From Nostoc sp. JL33 (GTDB taxonomy: Bacteria > Cyanobacteriota > Cyanobacteriia > Cyanobacteriales > Nostocaceae), in the NCBI RefSeq assembly GCF_017114985.1, contig NZ_JABXKP010000072.1, forward strand, positions 1 to 35,180: a DNA stretch of 35,180 bases. The letters run 5' to 3'. Under the pieces are notes generated by a model that was not told where the DNA came from, searched no databases, and worked only from the letters and a program-made list of their open reading frames with translations. The translations under genes and the position numbers were made by a program. Positions within the stretch are counted from its first letter, which is position 1. Each line of letters begins with the position of its first letter. Below are positions 1 to 8,430 of this stretch, piece by piece.

Positions 1-93
1 TTGTCTCTTCAAGTAGCTCGTGACTTTATTCTAGAACAGCTAGCACAAGAGATAGCCTTAAATACACATAGTCAAATTCTTGTCAATGCGTAA
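1..93 (+). CDS. C-terminal end of an unidentified protein (cut by window edge)
   Basis: The frame is open from the first base and stops at TAA 91-93, giving about 30 residues that end QILVNA. The composition (FILEQLAQEIA) looks like an amphipathic helix of a real protein. The gene starts upstream of the window. The first codon here, TTG, is probably internal. No family can be recognised from this short tail, and a chance open frame cannot be excluded. Confidence 0.35.
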   Translation: MSLQVARDFILEQLAQEIALNTHSQILVNA

Positions 94-130
94 GTTCTGG
101 CACTGTACAAATTCTTCTCAAACATCCTCT

Positions 131-229
131 TAGATCGCTCCGGTTACGAGGTAGACCGCTCCGGTTACGAGGTAGATCGCTCCGGTTACGAGGTAGACCG
201 CTCCGGTTACAAGATAGACCGCTCCGGTG
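131..229. repeat. 21-bp tandem repeat, about 4.4 units
   Basis: The unit CGCTCCGGTTACGAGGTAGA plus one variable base (C or T) begins at 136, 157, 178, 199 and 220, and the last copy is partial. The first three copies are almost identical and the fourth differs slightly (AAGATA for GAGGTA). There are no spacers, so it is not a CRISPR. The minus-strand gene that ends at 207 takes its last residues and its stop codon from the fourth and fifth units. Confidence 0.9.
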
Positions 230-653
230 CTGTTAATCTTGCCGCATCTGCATACTTTGTATCAGAAGTTGTGTAATTAGAATGAAATTGCTTTATGTAC
301 TGGAGCGAGAAATATGTTGCTAGCCCTTCTTCCAAAACAGTTCCAAAACCGAAAACAACAGGATCGAGAAGGTGAACAGATTCATGGGCTAGCTGAAACA
401 AGGCTTGAACTGGATCTTCTTTTGCTGAGAGGTCAAGCTGAATTACAATATGCTCACAGTCTCCTGGGAACCATGTTTGAGGGCCGCTATCACAAAACTC
501 AATTCCTAGAATCGTCCAAGAGCGATCGCGCTTACCAAACTGTGCCTCAATGTCCGAAATCATCTCACCCAAACGAGAGGCAAGAGTCCATGTGTATCCA
601 TCGCCGGATGGCAACGGATAAGCTATTACCAAAGAATCTTTAACAGTTGCCAA
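207..653 (-). CDS. Short HExxH metallopeptidase-like protein, C-terminus replaced by repeat
   Basis: A 148-residue protein with HESVH at residues 90-94 and LEEGLATYFS at 107-116. This is the pattern of a zinc peptidase in which the two His of HExxH and a downstream Glu bind zinc. No signal peptide or membrane segment is seen. The start is TTG at 653, supported by a GAGGT ribosome-binding site about 7 bases upstream. The protein runs normally to about residue 138, then the last residues (TAPERSIL) and the stop are read from the 21-bp tandem repeat. The natural C-terminus has therefore probably been lost and the product may be inactive or a pseudogene. The metallopeptidase-like reading is from motifs only; substrate is unknown. 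Confidence 0.6.
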   Translation of the reverse strand: MATVKDSLVIAYPLPSGDGYTWTLASRLGEMISDIEAQFGKRDRSWTILGIEFCDSGPQTWFPGDCEHIVIQLDLSAKEDPVQALFQLAHESVHLLDPVVFGFGTVLEEGLATYFSLQYIKQFHSNYTTSDTKYADAARLTAPERSIL

Positions 654-776
654 ACAATAAACCTCTTGCTTGCAGTTTAATTATTTATTATGTTGCCCTC
701 AGCATTTAACTATCTAACTGGTGGGATAAACTTTTTTGTCAGCCTGTATGGGCATTCTAAATATATTTTTTGCCAA

Positions 777-800
777 AGAGACGCGATTAATCGCGTCTCT
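777..800. terminator. 24-bp perfect palindrome, likely bidirectional terminator
   Basis: Two 12-base arms (AGAGACGCGATT and its complement) form a perfect palindrome just past the stop of the metalloprotease gene. On the plus strand it is followed by ACAACTTTTTT. A 28-bp version of the same palindrome lies at 11053-11080, so this is a dispersed repeat used at gene ends. Confidence 0.6.
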
Positions 801-809
801 ACAACTTTT

Positions 810-3800
810 TTAATTCGCTTGCAAGGGCGCATTCAACACTTTCTCAATGCGATCGCGCGTTTCTAGTAAGTGCGCTTTGGTGTATTCATCTTCGGAATTA
901 ACCTCTTTAAGTTTCTCATCTAGTTGCTTGAGTTTATACCAAGCCAGAGTACGAGCATCTTCTGGAACAGATTGTTTTCGCAACACCATAGCACTCAAGA
1001 TGCCCAGGTATTGCCGCTGTAAGCCTCGCCGCAAACTGGAAATCTTTATTGATTTACCTTTTGGTTTGATTACTTCTGTCCAAATATCTGACTGTAAAGT
1101 GTCAAATAGTTCCGGCAGAGTCAGCGCTTTTCCCTGTTGAGTTTTGAGTTCAATATCCTTGAGGCGTTCGAGGCGATCGCTTGAGAGTAAATCCCGCAAA
1201 ACGGAACCCTGCAAGAACAGCACCAAATCATGAATTGGATAATCCAAACGGCCAACTCGCGGAGAACTACCCCAATGTCGCCAACGGGAAGGTACTAATT
1301 TATTCAGTAGTTCTGGTGAAAAACTCAGGGCATCCTCTGCAAACACATACTTTTGCAGCGTCTCTAAAGCTTGGCGTTGTTGTTCAACTGGTACTGGTTC
1401 AAAGGGTAATCGATGTTGACGGACTCCAGAGACGTTATCCTCAGATATCTCGCTAGGGTGAATGCGATAGAAAGACTGTCCCCCAATGTATTTTGTGGTG
1501 TAATATATTTGCTGGAAATAGTTACCCAATACTGTGCTAAAACGTTCGCTCACATCGGTGTAACTATCACTAGGCACTGGGAAACGCTTATCCAGACGTT
1601 CCCACATCAGCCGCGAATTATTCAACTGCCACTGAGAATAAAGCAGCACATTACTGCTGTTATCCCAAGCATTGGCTGTGGGGTCAAGGTCATAGACATC
1701 TTCATCTGTGGAATAACTCAACTCTGGCTTATCGGATTGTGCAGCAATTTTCTCCAAAATTGGCTTTTCTGCGATCGGGGTTGATGCCTGAATTGGTGTG
1801 TAGCCGTACTTAATCGCCCATTCATCATAAGGCCCGACCATACTGGGAAAATAATCTCCCTGCTTTGTACCTTGAGGAGCGATATTTGGGGGAATGTAGT
1901 CCATCACAGAAGTTGTCAGACCTTTAGTTTTGGTAATTTCCGTATTATTCATCTCCTGTGGTGCTAGCAGTGTACTACCACGGAAGTTATGGCGTAAACC
2001 AAGAGTATGACCAACTTCGTGAGCGATGATTAAACGTATATATTGATTGATATATTCTTTCACCTGGTCTGGAGTGGCCATGCTATCAGGCAGCAGTGAC
2101 ATTGCCAGTGAACCAAAAGCAAGCTGGTTAGAAGCTTCCATCCCATAGCATAAATCGTACTCGCCGGCCATTTTCGATAAACGACTCAACAACTGCTGTT
2201 GCCCTTCCATTTGCTGAGGGGCATCATTGTTTTTGGCATCTAAACCATTGGCGCAAAGTAGACGATCTTGCATCAAAGCTGATAGAGTGGTGCGATTATT
2301 TTCTGTTTGGCTGGGTTGCACCATTTGGCGATACTCATTCTTAAGTCTCCGCACAAAGCTAGCATCTACGAGAATGTGTGCATCCAAAATTTCCCCAGTC
2401 AATGGGTTAACGCGGGATGGCCCCATTGCAAAATAACCATCGACTGTGTTGATCCAGCGAATCGTGTTGTAACGAATATCTGCTGAGTCCCATGTGGCAT
2501 TATCGGGCATTTGGCGGACTTCAATTGCATCTTTGAATCCCGCTTTCAGAAAAGCTTTGTTCCACATCAGTACCCCTTGTTTCATCGCATCGCGGTACTC
2601 TAAAGGCACAGCGTTATCAATCCAGAAGACAATCGGTTTTTTCGGGGGAGAAATTACAGCTTTCGGGTCTTGTTTTTCCAAATGCCAGCGATTGATGTAG
2701 CGGACAAAAGAATCGCCGCCATCGTCTTTGGATAAATCTTGGTAGGCGGTGATGAAATAGCCGATGCGATCGTCAGCAAGGCGCGGTCGATAATCTTGAT
2801 CTGGTAGTTGGGAGAGACTGTAGTGGACGCGCAGGGTAAAGCCACGCTTGTCAGGTAGCGACGCAAAGCTTGGTATTTGACTCTCCTGGCCAGCGCCAGC
2901 AGAGAAATTCAAAACTGACTCAACTTCTAAGTTTTGGGGAAAAGCTTTAGCAGTACCAAAATAGGACTGGACTGTGCTTCTTGGTACTCCTAAACTTACA
3001 GATAATCCAGCCAAGTCTGTCAGTAACAAATCGCCCAAGTCGATGAGAATAGTTTTGCGTTTTGGATGAATGCTTTTAATCGGAATGGTGTAGAGAACAG
3101 AATCACTAAAAGACCGGGCTAGCGATCGCGCCTGGGGATCTCCCTCACGAGTGCGAAAATTTACATTGCGAATCACAAAGTTTAATTTATCATCCACCCG
3201 TTGGAAATAAAACAAAAAATCTTGCAAAGGCATACCGCTATAAATGCCCCGTTCCCCAATGCCCGATTCCAGGGTTGTTGTAGCTAGGTAATTTTTATTA
3301 AGTTGCTCTGGCTTAATTTCTAAATAAATTTTATTCTTTTCTTTACGGCGATAAAGGGTGAACAATCCCCCTAACTTTTGGGTGTCTTTGATTACTCCGT
3401 CAAACGGCTCTAAACCTTCCTTTGCTGGTGGTTTAGCACTATAATTAGGCTTTGTATTCGGTTTTTCTGAGGGTTTAGCAACTTGCAAAAATGGTTGCTC
3501 TCCTGCTTTTTTAAGGTCTTTTACTACCCAAATAAACGGTTGAGGCTGTCCCTGTTTATTTTGATTAACTACCCAAACTTGCCCTGAAGGTAGCCTCTGT
3601 TTCTGGGGGATATCGATATTCTTTAGTGATAAGGCTGATATTTTAGTTGAAGAAGTTTCTGTCGTTAACTGACTATTAGATTTCTCTCCACTTCTGGCCG
3701 TAACCACGGCTTCTACAACCCGTACAGCCTTATGGTTGGCTGAAAAATCTGGATCAACTCTATTTACAGACGGGGACTTGGCGCTAGCCGTTGCTATTCC

Positions 3801-3857
3801 GAAAAACAAACCATGTAACAAAATCATATAAAAGGTTAATTTGTCCATCGCATCCAT
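810..3857 (-). CDS. Secreted zinc-dependent metalloprotease (metzincin type, DUF5117/DUF4953-like)
   Basis: A 1015-residue protein. The N-terminus has a short hydrophobic stretch (about residues 9-25, ending ATASA) that looks like a Sec signal peptide, then a Ser/Pro/Lys-rich low-complexity region to about residue 150. The zinc site HEVGHTLGLRH is at residues 613-623, an exact HExxHxxGxxH metzincin motif, and a Met-turn-like segment SVMDY follows about 40 residues later. Length, signal and motif fit the large zinc-dependent metalloproteases with DUF5117 and DUF4953 regions found in cyanobacteria and Bacteroidetes. ATG 3857 is chosen because GAGGG lies six bases upstream; ATG 3848 is an alternative. 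It is probably transcribed alone and ends at the 777-800 palindrome. Substrate is unknown; an outer-envelope or extracellular role is inferred from the signal peptide. Confidence 0.85.
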   Translation of the reverse strand: MDAMDKLTFYMILLHGLFFGIATASAKSPSVNRVDPDFSANHKAVRVVEAVVTARSGEKSNSQLTTETSSTKISALSLKNIDIPQKQRLPSGQVWVVNQNKQGQPQPFIWVVKDLKKAGEQPFLQVAKPSEKPNTKPNYSAKPPAKEGLEPFDGVIKDTQKLGGLFTLYRRKEKNKIYLEIKPEQLNKNYLATTTLESGIGERGIYSGMPLQDFLFYFQRVDDKLNFVIRNVNFRTREGDPQARSLARSFSDSVLYTIPIKSIHPKRKTILIDLGDLLLTDLAGLSVSLGVPRSTVQSYFGTAKAFPQNLEVESVLNFSAGAGQESQIPSFASLPDKRGFTLRVHYSLSQLPDQDYRPRLADDRIGYFITAYQDLSKDDGGDSFVRYINRWHLEKQDPKAVISPPKKPIVFWIDNAVPLEYRDAMKQGVLMWNKAFLKAGFKDAIEVRQMPDNATWDSADIRYNTIRWINTVDGYFAMGPSRVNPLTGEILDAHILVDASFVRRLKNEYRQMVQPSQTENNRTTLSALMQDRLLCANGLDAKNNDAPQQMEGQQQLLSRLSKMAGEYDLCYGMEASNQLAFGSLAMSLLPDSMATPDQVKEYINQYIRLIIAHEVGHTLGLRHNFRGSTLLAPQEMNNTEITKTKGLTTSVMDYIPPNIAPQGTKQGDYFPSMVGPYDEWAIKYGYTPIQASTPIAEKPILEKIAAQSDKPELSYSTDEDVYDLDPTANAWDNSSNVLLYSQWQLNNSRLMWERLDKRFPVPSDSYTDVSERFSTVLGNYFQQIYYTTKYIGGQSFYRIHPSEISEDNVSGVRQHRLPFEPVPVEQQRQALETLQKYVFAEDALSFSPELLNKLVPSRWRHWGSSPRVGRLDYPIHDLVLFLQGSVLRDLLSSDRLERLKDIELKTQQGKALTLPELFDTLQSDIWTEVIKPKGKSIKISSLRRGLQRQYLGILSAMVLRKQSVPEDARTLAWYKLKQLDEKLKEVNSEDEYTKAHLLETRDRIEKVLNAPLQAN

Positions 3858-4380
3858 TCCCTCATAACTATCCCTAGTTAATTTTTAAGTTTTGCAAAGC
3901 CAGGCAGCCTGCCTTCTGCCGATTCTCTTCGCTGCTTTAGATGAAACAGCAAACTTTAGACTTCAATTCTAGTTGCAATTTTTCCGGTTTGTTGGGCTGT
4001 TTTAGTGTAGGATTTTTCCTAACAGTTGCCTCTCGAACAAACAGTAAGTATTATTCTTAGATCAGACTAGTAAATTTATTGGGCAAAAACTATAACAAAC
4101 TAGCGAAAACCGGAAAATTACTTGATTTGGGAAAGGATTTTTAAGCTAACACTTTATTTACATCAGCAGAAAAAGTTTGAAGCTACTACAGGTTAGGGAG
4201 AAGCCGCCCTCCAGGAACGCCGTCATTATAGCCCATCGTAGAGATGAACAACGCATGAGATTTTTCGTGTAGTATTTATTGATACTATTAATTTTTGGAA
4301 ATGAGAAACAAACTAGCATAGAAAAACTTTTAAGTCAGGATGATCAAAATAGTAATTTAAATGTAACAACGGGCACAGAA
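3858..4380. other. Intergenic region between divergent genes
   Basis: About 520 bases separating the metalloprotease (minus) from the pentapeptide gene (plus), so it should hold promoters in both directions. A 13-bp inverted repeat, AGGCAG-C-CTGCCT, lies at 3902-3914 upstream of the metalloprotease. The part from 4279 is open in the frame of the pentapeptide gene. No RNA gene or confident promoter motif is seen. Confidence 0.4.
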
Positions 4381-6156
4381 ATGTCAACATATTTATCTCA
4401 AGTCTGGCAGCTGCTGAGAAATTATGTGAGGGATATTGGGTTGCAAGAGATGCCAAAGACCACATCGCCAGAAACCGAAGCAGTTTTACCTCCAGTAAAA
4501 AGTATTAAAGAACCAGACAAAAGCCTTAAATTTGCTCAAGATAATTTGCAGTCAGATTTATGGTTTGAAAGACTGCAAGAAAGCTTAGAAAAATGGACAA
4601 TATCAAGGAGCGGTTTGGCTTCTAAGATGGGCGATCGCACATTGGATACAGTACTACTACCCTCTGGGTTTGGTTTTAGAGTGTGCGATCGCCAGATGCA
4701 TGAAGAGATTTATGATTTACTAGGCAATGGTGCCCTGAAACTAGAAATAGTCAACCAAGTAATGAAATTGGTTGTAACGAGTCAAAAAATTCGCCCAGAA
4801 CTGCTTTTCTGGCGGCTAGAAGATTTTTATCGTCGCTGGTGTCAGGGAGAATTTATCGATGGGGCACCAGATGAGAACCTGCCTCAGAAAACAAAGTTAA
4901 AGCTAGCGGCACAAAATATTGCGATCGGGTTGAGACAGGTTGACATATATACAGGGCTAAACGTACTGATTTTACTCTTAGAGTTACACCGCTACGCCCA
5001 AGAGCAAGATGAACTCAAACAAAAAATCACCTTCTATCCATCTTCTCAACCGGACATAGATAATTTTTTTACATCTCAACTGCTGCGGATCATCAACTAT
5101 AGCGATGCCCTGGAAATTGGCAACTTTAGCAGTATAGTCGGGCAATTTCTCAAACGCGGCAACTTTCGGAGTGCTTACCTGGGCGATGCCAACCTCACCG
5201 GGGCAGACTTTAGCGGTGCTGATCTGAGCCAAGCTTACCTTGGCGATGCCAACTTAATCGGCGTAAACTTCAGCGATGCCAACCTTAGCGGTGCTAACCT
5301 CGGTGATGCCAACCTTAGCGGTGCCAACCTTAGCGGTGCCAACCTTAGCGGTGCCGACCTCAGTAGCACCAACCTTAGTGGTGCTAACCTTAGCTGTGCC
5401 AATCTTAGCCGCGCCGACATCAACCGCGCCGACCTTAGTAGTACCAACCTCAACCGCGCCAACCTTAGCTACGCCGACCTTAACCGCGCCGACCTCAGCA
5501 GCACCAACCTTAGCCATGCTGACCTAAGTAACGCCATCCTTTTCGGTGCAAATCTAAGTGAAGCCAACCTCAGCAGCGTCAGCCTTAGCTATGCCGACCT
5601 CTGCCGCGCCGACCTCAGTGGTGCTGATTTGAGTCACGCCATCCTCAATGGTACTAATCTCAGTGACACAATTCTTTTTAGTACCAACTTTAGTGATGCC
5701 ATCCTCATCGCCGCCGACCTCAGCTATGCCAAACTTAACGGTGCCAAGCTTAACAATGCCAGACTTAACGGTGCAATGTTCTTAGGTGCCGACCTTAGCG
5801 GCGTAGACCTGAGTCGCGTGATTCTCAACGAAGCCGACCTCAGCGGCGTGATTCTCAGCGACGCCGACCTCACTGGTGCCGACCTCACCGACGCTATCCT
5901 GTTTGGTACAGACCTCAGTTATGCCAACCTTAACAGTGCTAACCTCAGTGGCAGTAACCTCAGTGGTGCTATCCTGAATGGCGCGGATCTCAGTCACAGC
6001 AATCTCAGCTATGCCATTCTGGGTGGTGCTGACCTCAGCGACGCCAATATGGAAAAAATGACCTGGGGTAAAAAGCAGCAGTGGGAAGATGTCCGGGGAT
6101 TAGAGACAGCAGTTAATGTGCCGGAGGCGTTGAAGGAAGAACTGGGATTGAATTGA
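4381..6156 (+). CDS. Pentapeptide-repeat protein with a helical N-terminal domain
   Basis: The N-terminal part (about 255 residues) is non-repetitive and mostly helical. It contains an internal segment around DLWFERLQESLEKW and DRQMHEEIYDLL, which I do not recognise as a named domain. From about residue 257 to 558 there are roughly 60 uninterrupted A(D/N)LSx pentapeptides, which fold as a right-handed quadrilateral beta-helix. A short non-repeat tail with KKQQWEDVRG follows. No signal peptide or membrane span is seen. ATG 4381 is taken as the start; the frame stays open upstream to TTG 4279, which would add 34 residues, and neither has a strong ribosome-binding site. Pentapeptide proteins are very common in heterocyst-forming cyanobacteria and most have no known function. 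Confidence 0.85.
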   Translation: MSTYLSQVWQLLRNYVRDIGLQEMPKTTSPETEAVLPPVKSIKEPDKSLKFAQDNLQSDLWFERLQESLEKWTISRSGLASKMGDRTLDTVLLPSGFGFRVCDRQMHEEIYDLLGNGALKLEIVNQVMKLVVTSQKIRPELLFWRLEDFYRRWCQGEFIDGAPDENLPQKTKLKLAAQNIAIGLRQVDIYTGLNVLILLLELHRYAQEQDELKQKITFYPSSQPDIDNFFTSQLLRIINYSDALEIGNFSSIVGQFLKRGNFRSAYLGDANLTGADFSGADLSQAYLGDANLIGVNFSDANLSGANLGDANLSGANLSGANLSGADLSSTNLSGANLSCANLSRADINRADLSSTNLNRANLSYADLNRADLSSTNLSHADLSNAILFGANLSEANLSSVSLSYADLCRADLSGADLSHAILNGTNLSDTILFSTNFSDAILIAADLSYAKLNGAKLNNARLNGAMFLGADLSGVDLSRVILNEADLSGVILSDADLTGADLTDAILFGTDLSYANLNSANLSGSNLSGAILNGADLSHSNLSYAILGGADLSDANMEKMTWGKKQQWEDVRGLETAVNVPEALKEELGLN

Positions 6157-6161
6157 GATCA

Positions 6162-6183
6162 GGGGGATGAGGGGGATGAGGGG
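6162..6183 (+). repeat. Short G-rich direct repeat (GGGGGATGA)
   Basis: Two copies of GGGGGATGA plus a partial third lie immediately after the pentapeptide stop codon. It resembles the short tandemly repeated sequences scattered in Nostoc genomes. Confidence 0.6.
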
Positions 6184-6188
6184 AAAGG

Positions 6189-6292
6189 TAAGCTAAAACA
6201 CATCTAAGAAAGCATATTAAAATTTTCTCAATATCTTGTGGGGTGGGCATCTTGCCCGCCCTGGTTATGCAACTTAAATGCCGATTAGCTTA
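6189..6292. mobile_element. MITE-like dispersed element, about 104 bp
   Basis: The left end TAAGCTAA (6189-6196) is matched in inverted orientation by TTAGCTTA (6285-6292). Extending both ends to 19 bases gives about 14 matches. The interior holds a GGTGGGCA/TGCCCGCC hairpin near 6242-6260. No coding capacity and no clear target duplication. The call rests on the structure alone. Confidence 0.45.
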
Positions 6293-6305
6293 AAACCCAA
6301 GCTTT

Positions 6306-6536
6306 GAACACGACTTTCCGAGTTGCGAACACCAACTTCCGAGTTGCGAACACGACTTTCCGAGTTGCGAACACGCCTTTTTGAGTTGCGAACACCAACT
6401 TCCGAGTTGTAAACACCAACTTCCAAGTTCTGAACACCAACTTTCAAGTTCCGAACACGGCTTTCCAAGTTCTGAACACCAACTTCCGAGTTGCGAACAC
6501 GACTTTGGGAGTTCTGAACACGACTTTGCGAGTTCC
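6306..6536. repeat. 21-bp tandem repeat array, 11 units
   Basis: Eleven consecutive 21-base units (231 bp exactly) of the type GAACACSACTTTCCGAGTTGC fill the gap between the pentapeptide and LOG genes. Units alternate between a GAACACGACTTT form and a GAACACCAACTT form, with point changes but no length change. Because 21 is divisible by three and the unit has few stops, frames on both strands read as heptad repeats (for example SELGSWC on the minus strand). No ribosome-binding site supports translation. Confidence 0.95.
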
Positions 6537-6690
6537 AATCTCAAAAGATGGGGATGTGAGCTTGAGTAGTCACGAATACTACCTCAAAACCAGTTTTGAG
6601 TATGCTAACTCTACATTAGAGAGCTATATCTCGCTTGCTAGAGTGTGAGTCCTTCACGTAAAATATAATGCCATTGTTGCGGCAGTTCTC

Positions 6691-7761
6691 ATGACCTCAT
6701 CTGCGTCGTTTGACACATTAGAGTCTTTACAGGCGGATATCGCTGAATTAATCGCTCGTTTACCGACATTAAAAAATCGGCAATTTATTCAGCAAGCACT
6801 AGCGACTATTGTTCGTCTAGCTGATAGTGAAATTGAGCGTCTCGATTGGAAAATATTGTCGGCTGCATTAGCAGATATGGAGCGCGGTTTCGAGCTTTTT
6901 TATGATTACCGACACGTTCGCAAAGTCACGATCTTCGGTTCTGCTCGTTTAGCGCCAGATACGCCAGAGTACCAAATGGCCCTTGAGTTTGCCCGCGCTG
7001 TTTCTCAATTAGGATTTATGGTGATGACCGGCGGCGGCGGTGGAATCATGCAGGCAGGTCATGAAGGTGCTGGGCGAGAAAATTCCTTTGGATTAAACAT
7101 TCAGTTACCCTTTGAACAGCAAGCAAACCCGTTTATAGAAGGTGATTCCAAGCTAATTCACTTCAAATATTTCTTTACGCGCAAGCTGTTTCTCCTTAAA
7201 GAAAGTGATGCTGTAGCCTTATTTCCGGGAGGCTTTGGCACTCAAGATGAAGCTTTTGAATGTATGACATTAACCCAGAATGGTAAATTTGGCCCAGTAC
7301 CTGTAGTTTTAATCGATCACCCTGGTGGCGATTACTGGCGGTCTTGGAGCGAATATATTGATAAGCAACTCGTGCAAAATGGTCTTGTCAGTCCTGACGA
7401 CCCCAGCCTTTACACGGTGACAGACGACTTGGATGTGGCTTGCAACGCTATCACCCGTTTTTACCAGGTTTATCACTCCTGTCGATATGTTAGCGATAAG
7501 TTAGTCATCCGCCTGAAGACAGATATATCAGAGGCTCTGGTAGAGCAACTCAATGTTGATTTCAGCGACATTATTATTCAAGGAAGGATTGAAAAAAGTC
7601 AGGCATTACCTCAAGAAGCACAAGATGAAACTGTTGGACTACCCCGGCTTATTTTGTACTTCAATCAGCGCGACTTGGGGCGCTTGTATCAGATGATTGC
7701 CATAATTAACCAGATGGGTACTCCTTCACCAGAGGATGCAGCGCATCCAGAAAGAAAGTAG
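6691..7761 (+). CDS. LOG family Rossmann-fold protein (TIGR00730-like)
   Basis: A 356-residue protein. The Rossmann-type core begins at IFGSAR (81-86), continues with GGGGGIMQAGHEGA (114-127) and includes the family signature PGGFGTQDE (179-187). These are the hallmarks of LOG proteins, once called lysine decarboxylases, of which characterised members release cytokinin bases from nucleotide monophosphates. The N-terminal 75 residues are helical, and about 100 residues follow the core, so it belongs to the longer bacterial branch. The Glu and Arg residues of the phosphoribohydrolase site appear intact (QDE; TRK at 163-165). Substrate is uncertain. It stands alone, with a terminator at 7772-7802. 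Confidence 0.85.
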   Translation: MTSSASFDTLESLQADIAELIARLPTLKNRQFIQQALATIVRLADSEIERLDWKILSAALADMERGFELFYDYRHVRKVTIFGSARLAPDTPEYQMALEFARAVSQLGFMVMTGGGGGIMQAGHEGAGRENSFGLNIQLPFEQQANPFIEGDSKLIHFKYFFTRKLFLLKESDAVALFPGGFGTQDEAFECMTLTQNGKFGPVPVVLIDHPGGDYWRSWSEYIDKQLVQNGLVSPDDPSLYTVTDDLDVACNAITRFYQVYHSCRYVSDKLVIRLKTDISEALVEQLNVDFSDIIIQGRIEKSQALPQEAQDETVGLPRLILYFNQRDLGRLYQMIAIINQMGTPSPEDAAHPERK

Positions 7762-7771
7762 CTAATGAACT

Positions 7772-7802
7772 ACCTCTAGCTGGCTTTGCCTGAGCTAGAG
7801 GT
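7772..7802. terminator. Hairpin between convergent genes
   Basis: Arms ACCTCTAGCT and AGCTAGAGGT (10 bp perfect) with an 11-base loop lie between the LOG gene and the convergent LprI-like gene. The bases TTCTAC follow on the plus strand, and the position suits a shared terminator. Confidence 0.65.
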
Positions 7803-7817
7803 TTCTACATCAAAAAA

Positions 7818-8240
7818 TTAAGGGTCAGATTTGAGATATTCCTGTAATTGTTGGGTACGCAATTTTGTGGTATTTTCCAGACAACCAAAATAAATGGTCG
7901 GACTAATACTTCCTCCCTGATATCTGCTTCTTTCAAACTCACAATTGGTATCTCGAAACTTGATCCATGCTAGCTGTGCAGCAATCAATTTCTGTTTCCT
8001 AGAGCTTTCTAAGGTAGATAGCAATTGTTGATAAACTCGATTCAGTTTTTTATCCGCATTTTGATAAGATAACTTCGTGCATTCATTGATTGCTGCTTGA
8101 GTTTGAGAATTATTGCAGTTGAGCTTTTGAACTAAGCGCATCTCAGGTAAATTAGGCGTTGTGCCTGCTATTGTCATACTGGGGGTATCTAAACTGCTGA
8201 GAGTTAGCATACTTGCCAAAACTAGTAATAATTGACGCAT
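7818..8240 (-). CDS. LprI/DUF1311-type secreted protein
   Basis: A 140-residue protein with an N-terminal signal peptide (MRQLLLVLASMLTL...). The mature part carries the features of the lysozyme-inhibitor LprI N-terminal domain (DUF1311): paired cysteines around NCNNSQTQAAINEC, a helix with LNRVYQQLL, then AQLAWIKFRDTNCEFE and a last cysteine in YFGCLE. The four cysteines probably form two disulfides in the periplasm. Mycobacterial LprI inhibits lysozyme, but most DUF1311 proteins are uncharacterised, so the role here is open. Convergent with the LOG gene. Confidence 0.8.
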   Translation of the reverse strand: MRQLLLVLASMLTLSSLDTPSMTIAGTTPNLPEMRLVQKLNCNNSQTQAAINECTKLSYQNADKKLNRVYQQLLSTLESSRKQKLIAAQLAWIKFRDTNCEFERSRYQGGSISPTIYFGCLENTTKLRTQQLQEYLKSDP

Positions 8241-8430
8241 GGAAAAATTTGTATTGTTTAAGTATGGAAAAAAGATACGAAAATATCTATCAGCATTGGT
8301 ATGTTCCGACGTAGAAAACTTCTAAACTTCTTGCAAAAGGTAAACCAGCCGCCAGAAGGAAGTCGAAATTTCACAAGAATGCTATAAAGAATTTGGTATT
8401 TTAGTGATCTAAGTTTAGCTTTTATATTTT

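Noticed and set aside
131..229. Possible CRISPR array
   Set aside because: Units are contiguous at 21 bases with no unique spacers, and no cas gene is near. The same holds for 6306-6536.
5235..5517. Long open frames antisense and out of frame within the pentapeptide gene
   Set aside because: They are mirror frames of the regular GCC-AAC-CTT-AGC type repeat DNA, with no ribosome-binding sites and low-complexity translations.
6274..6569. Heptad-repeat frames on both strands of the 21-bp array
   Set aside because: They come from the period being divisible by three; no ribosome-binding site, and frames on both strands are equally good.
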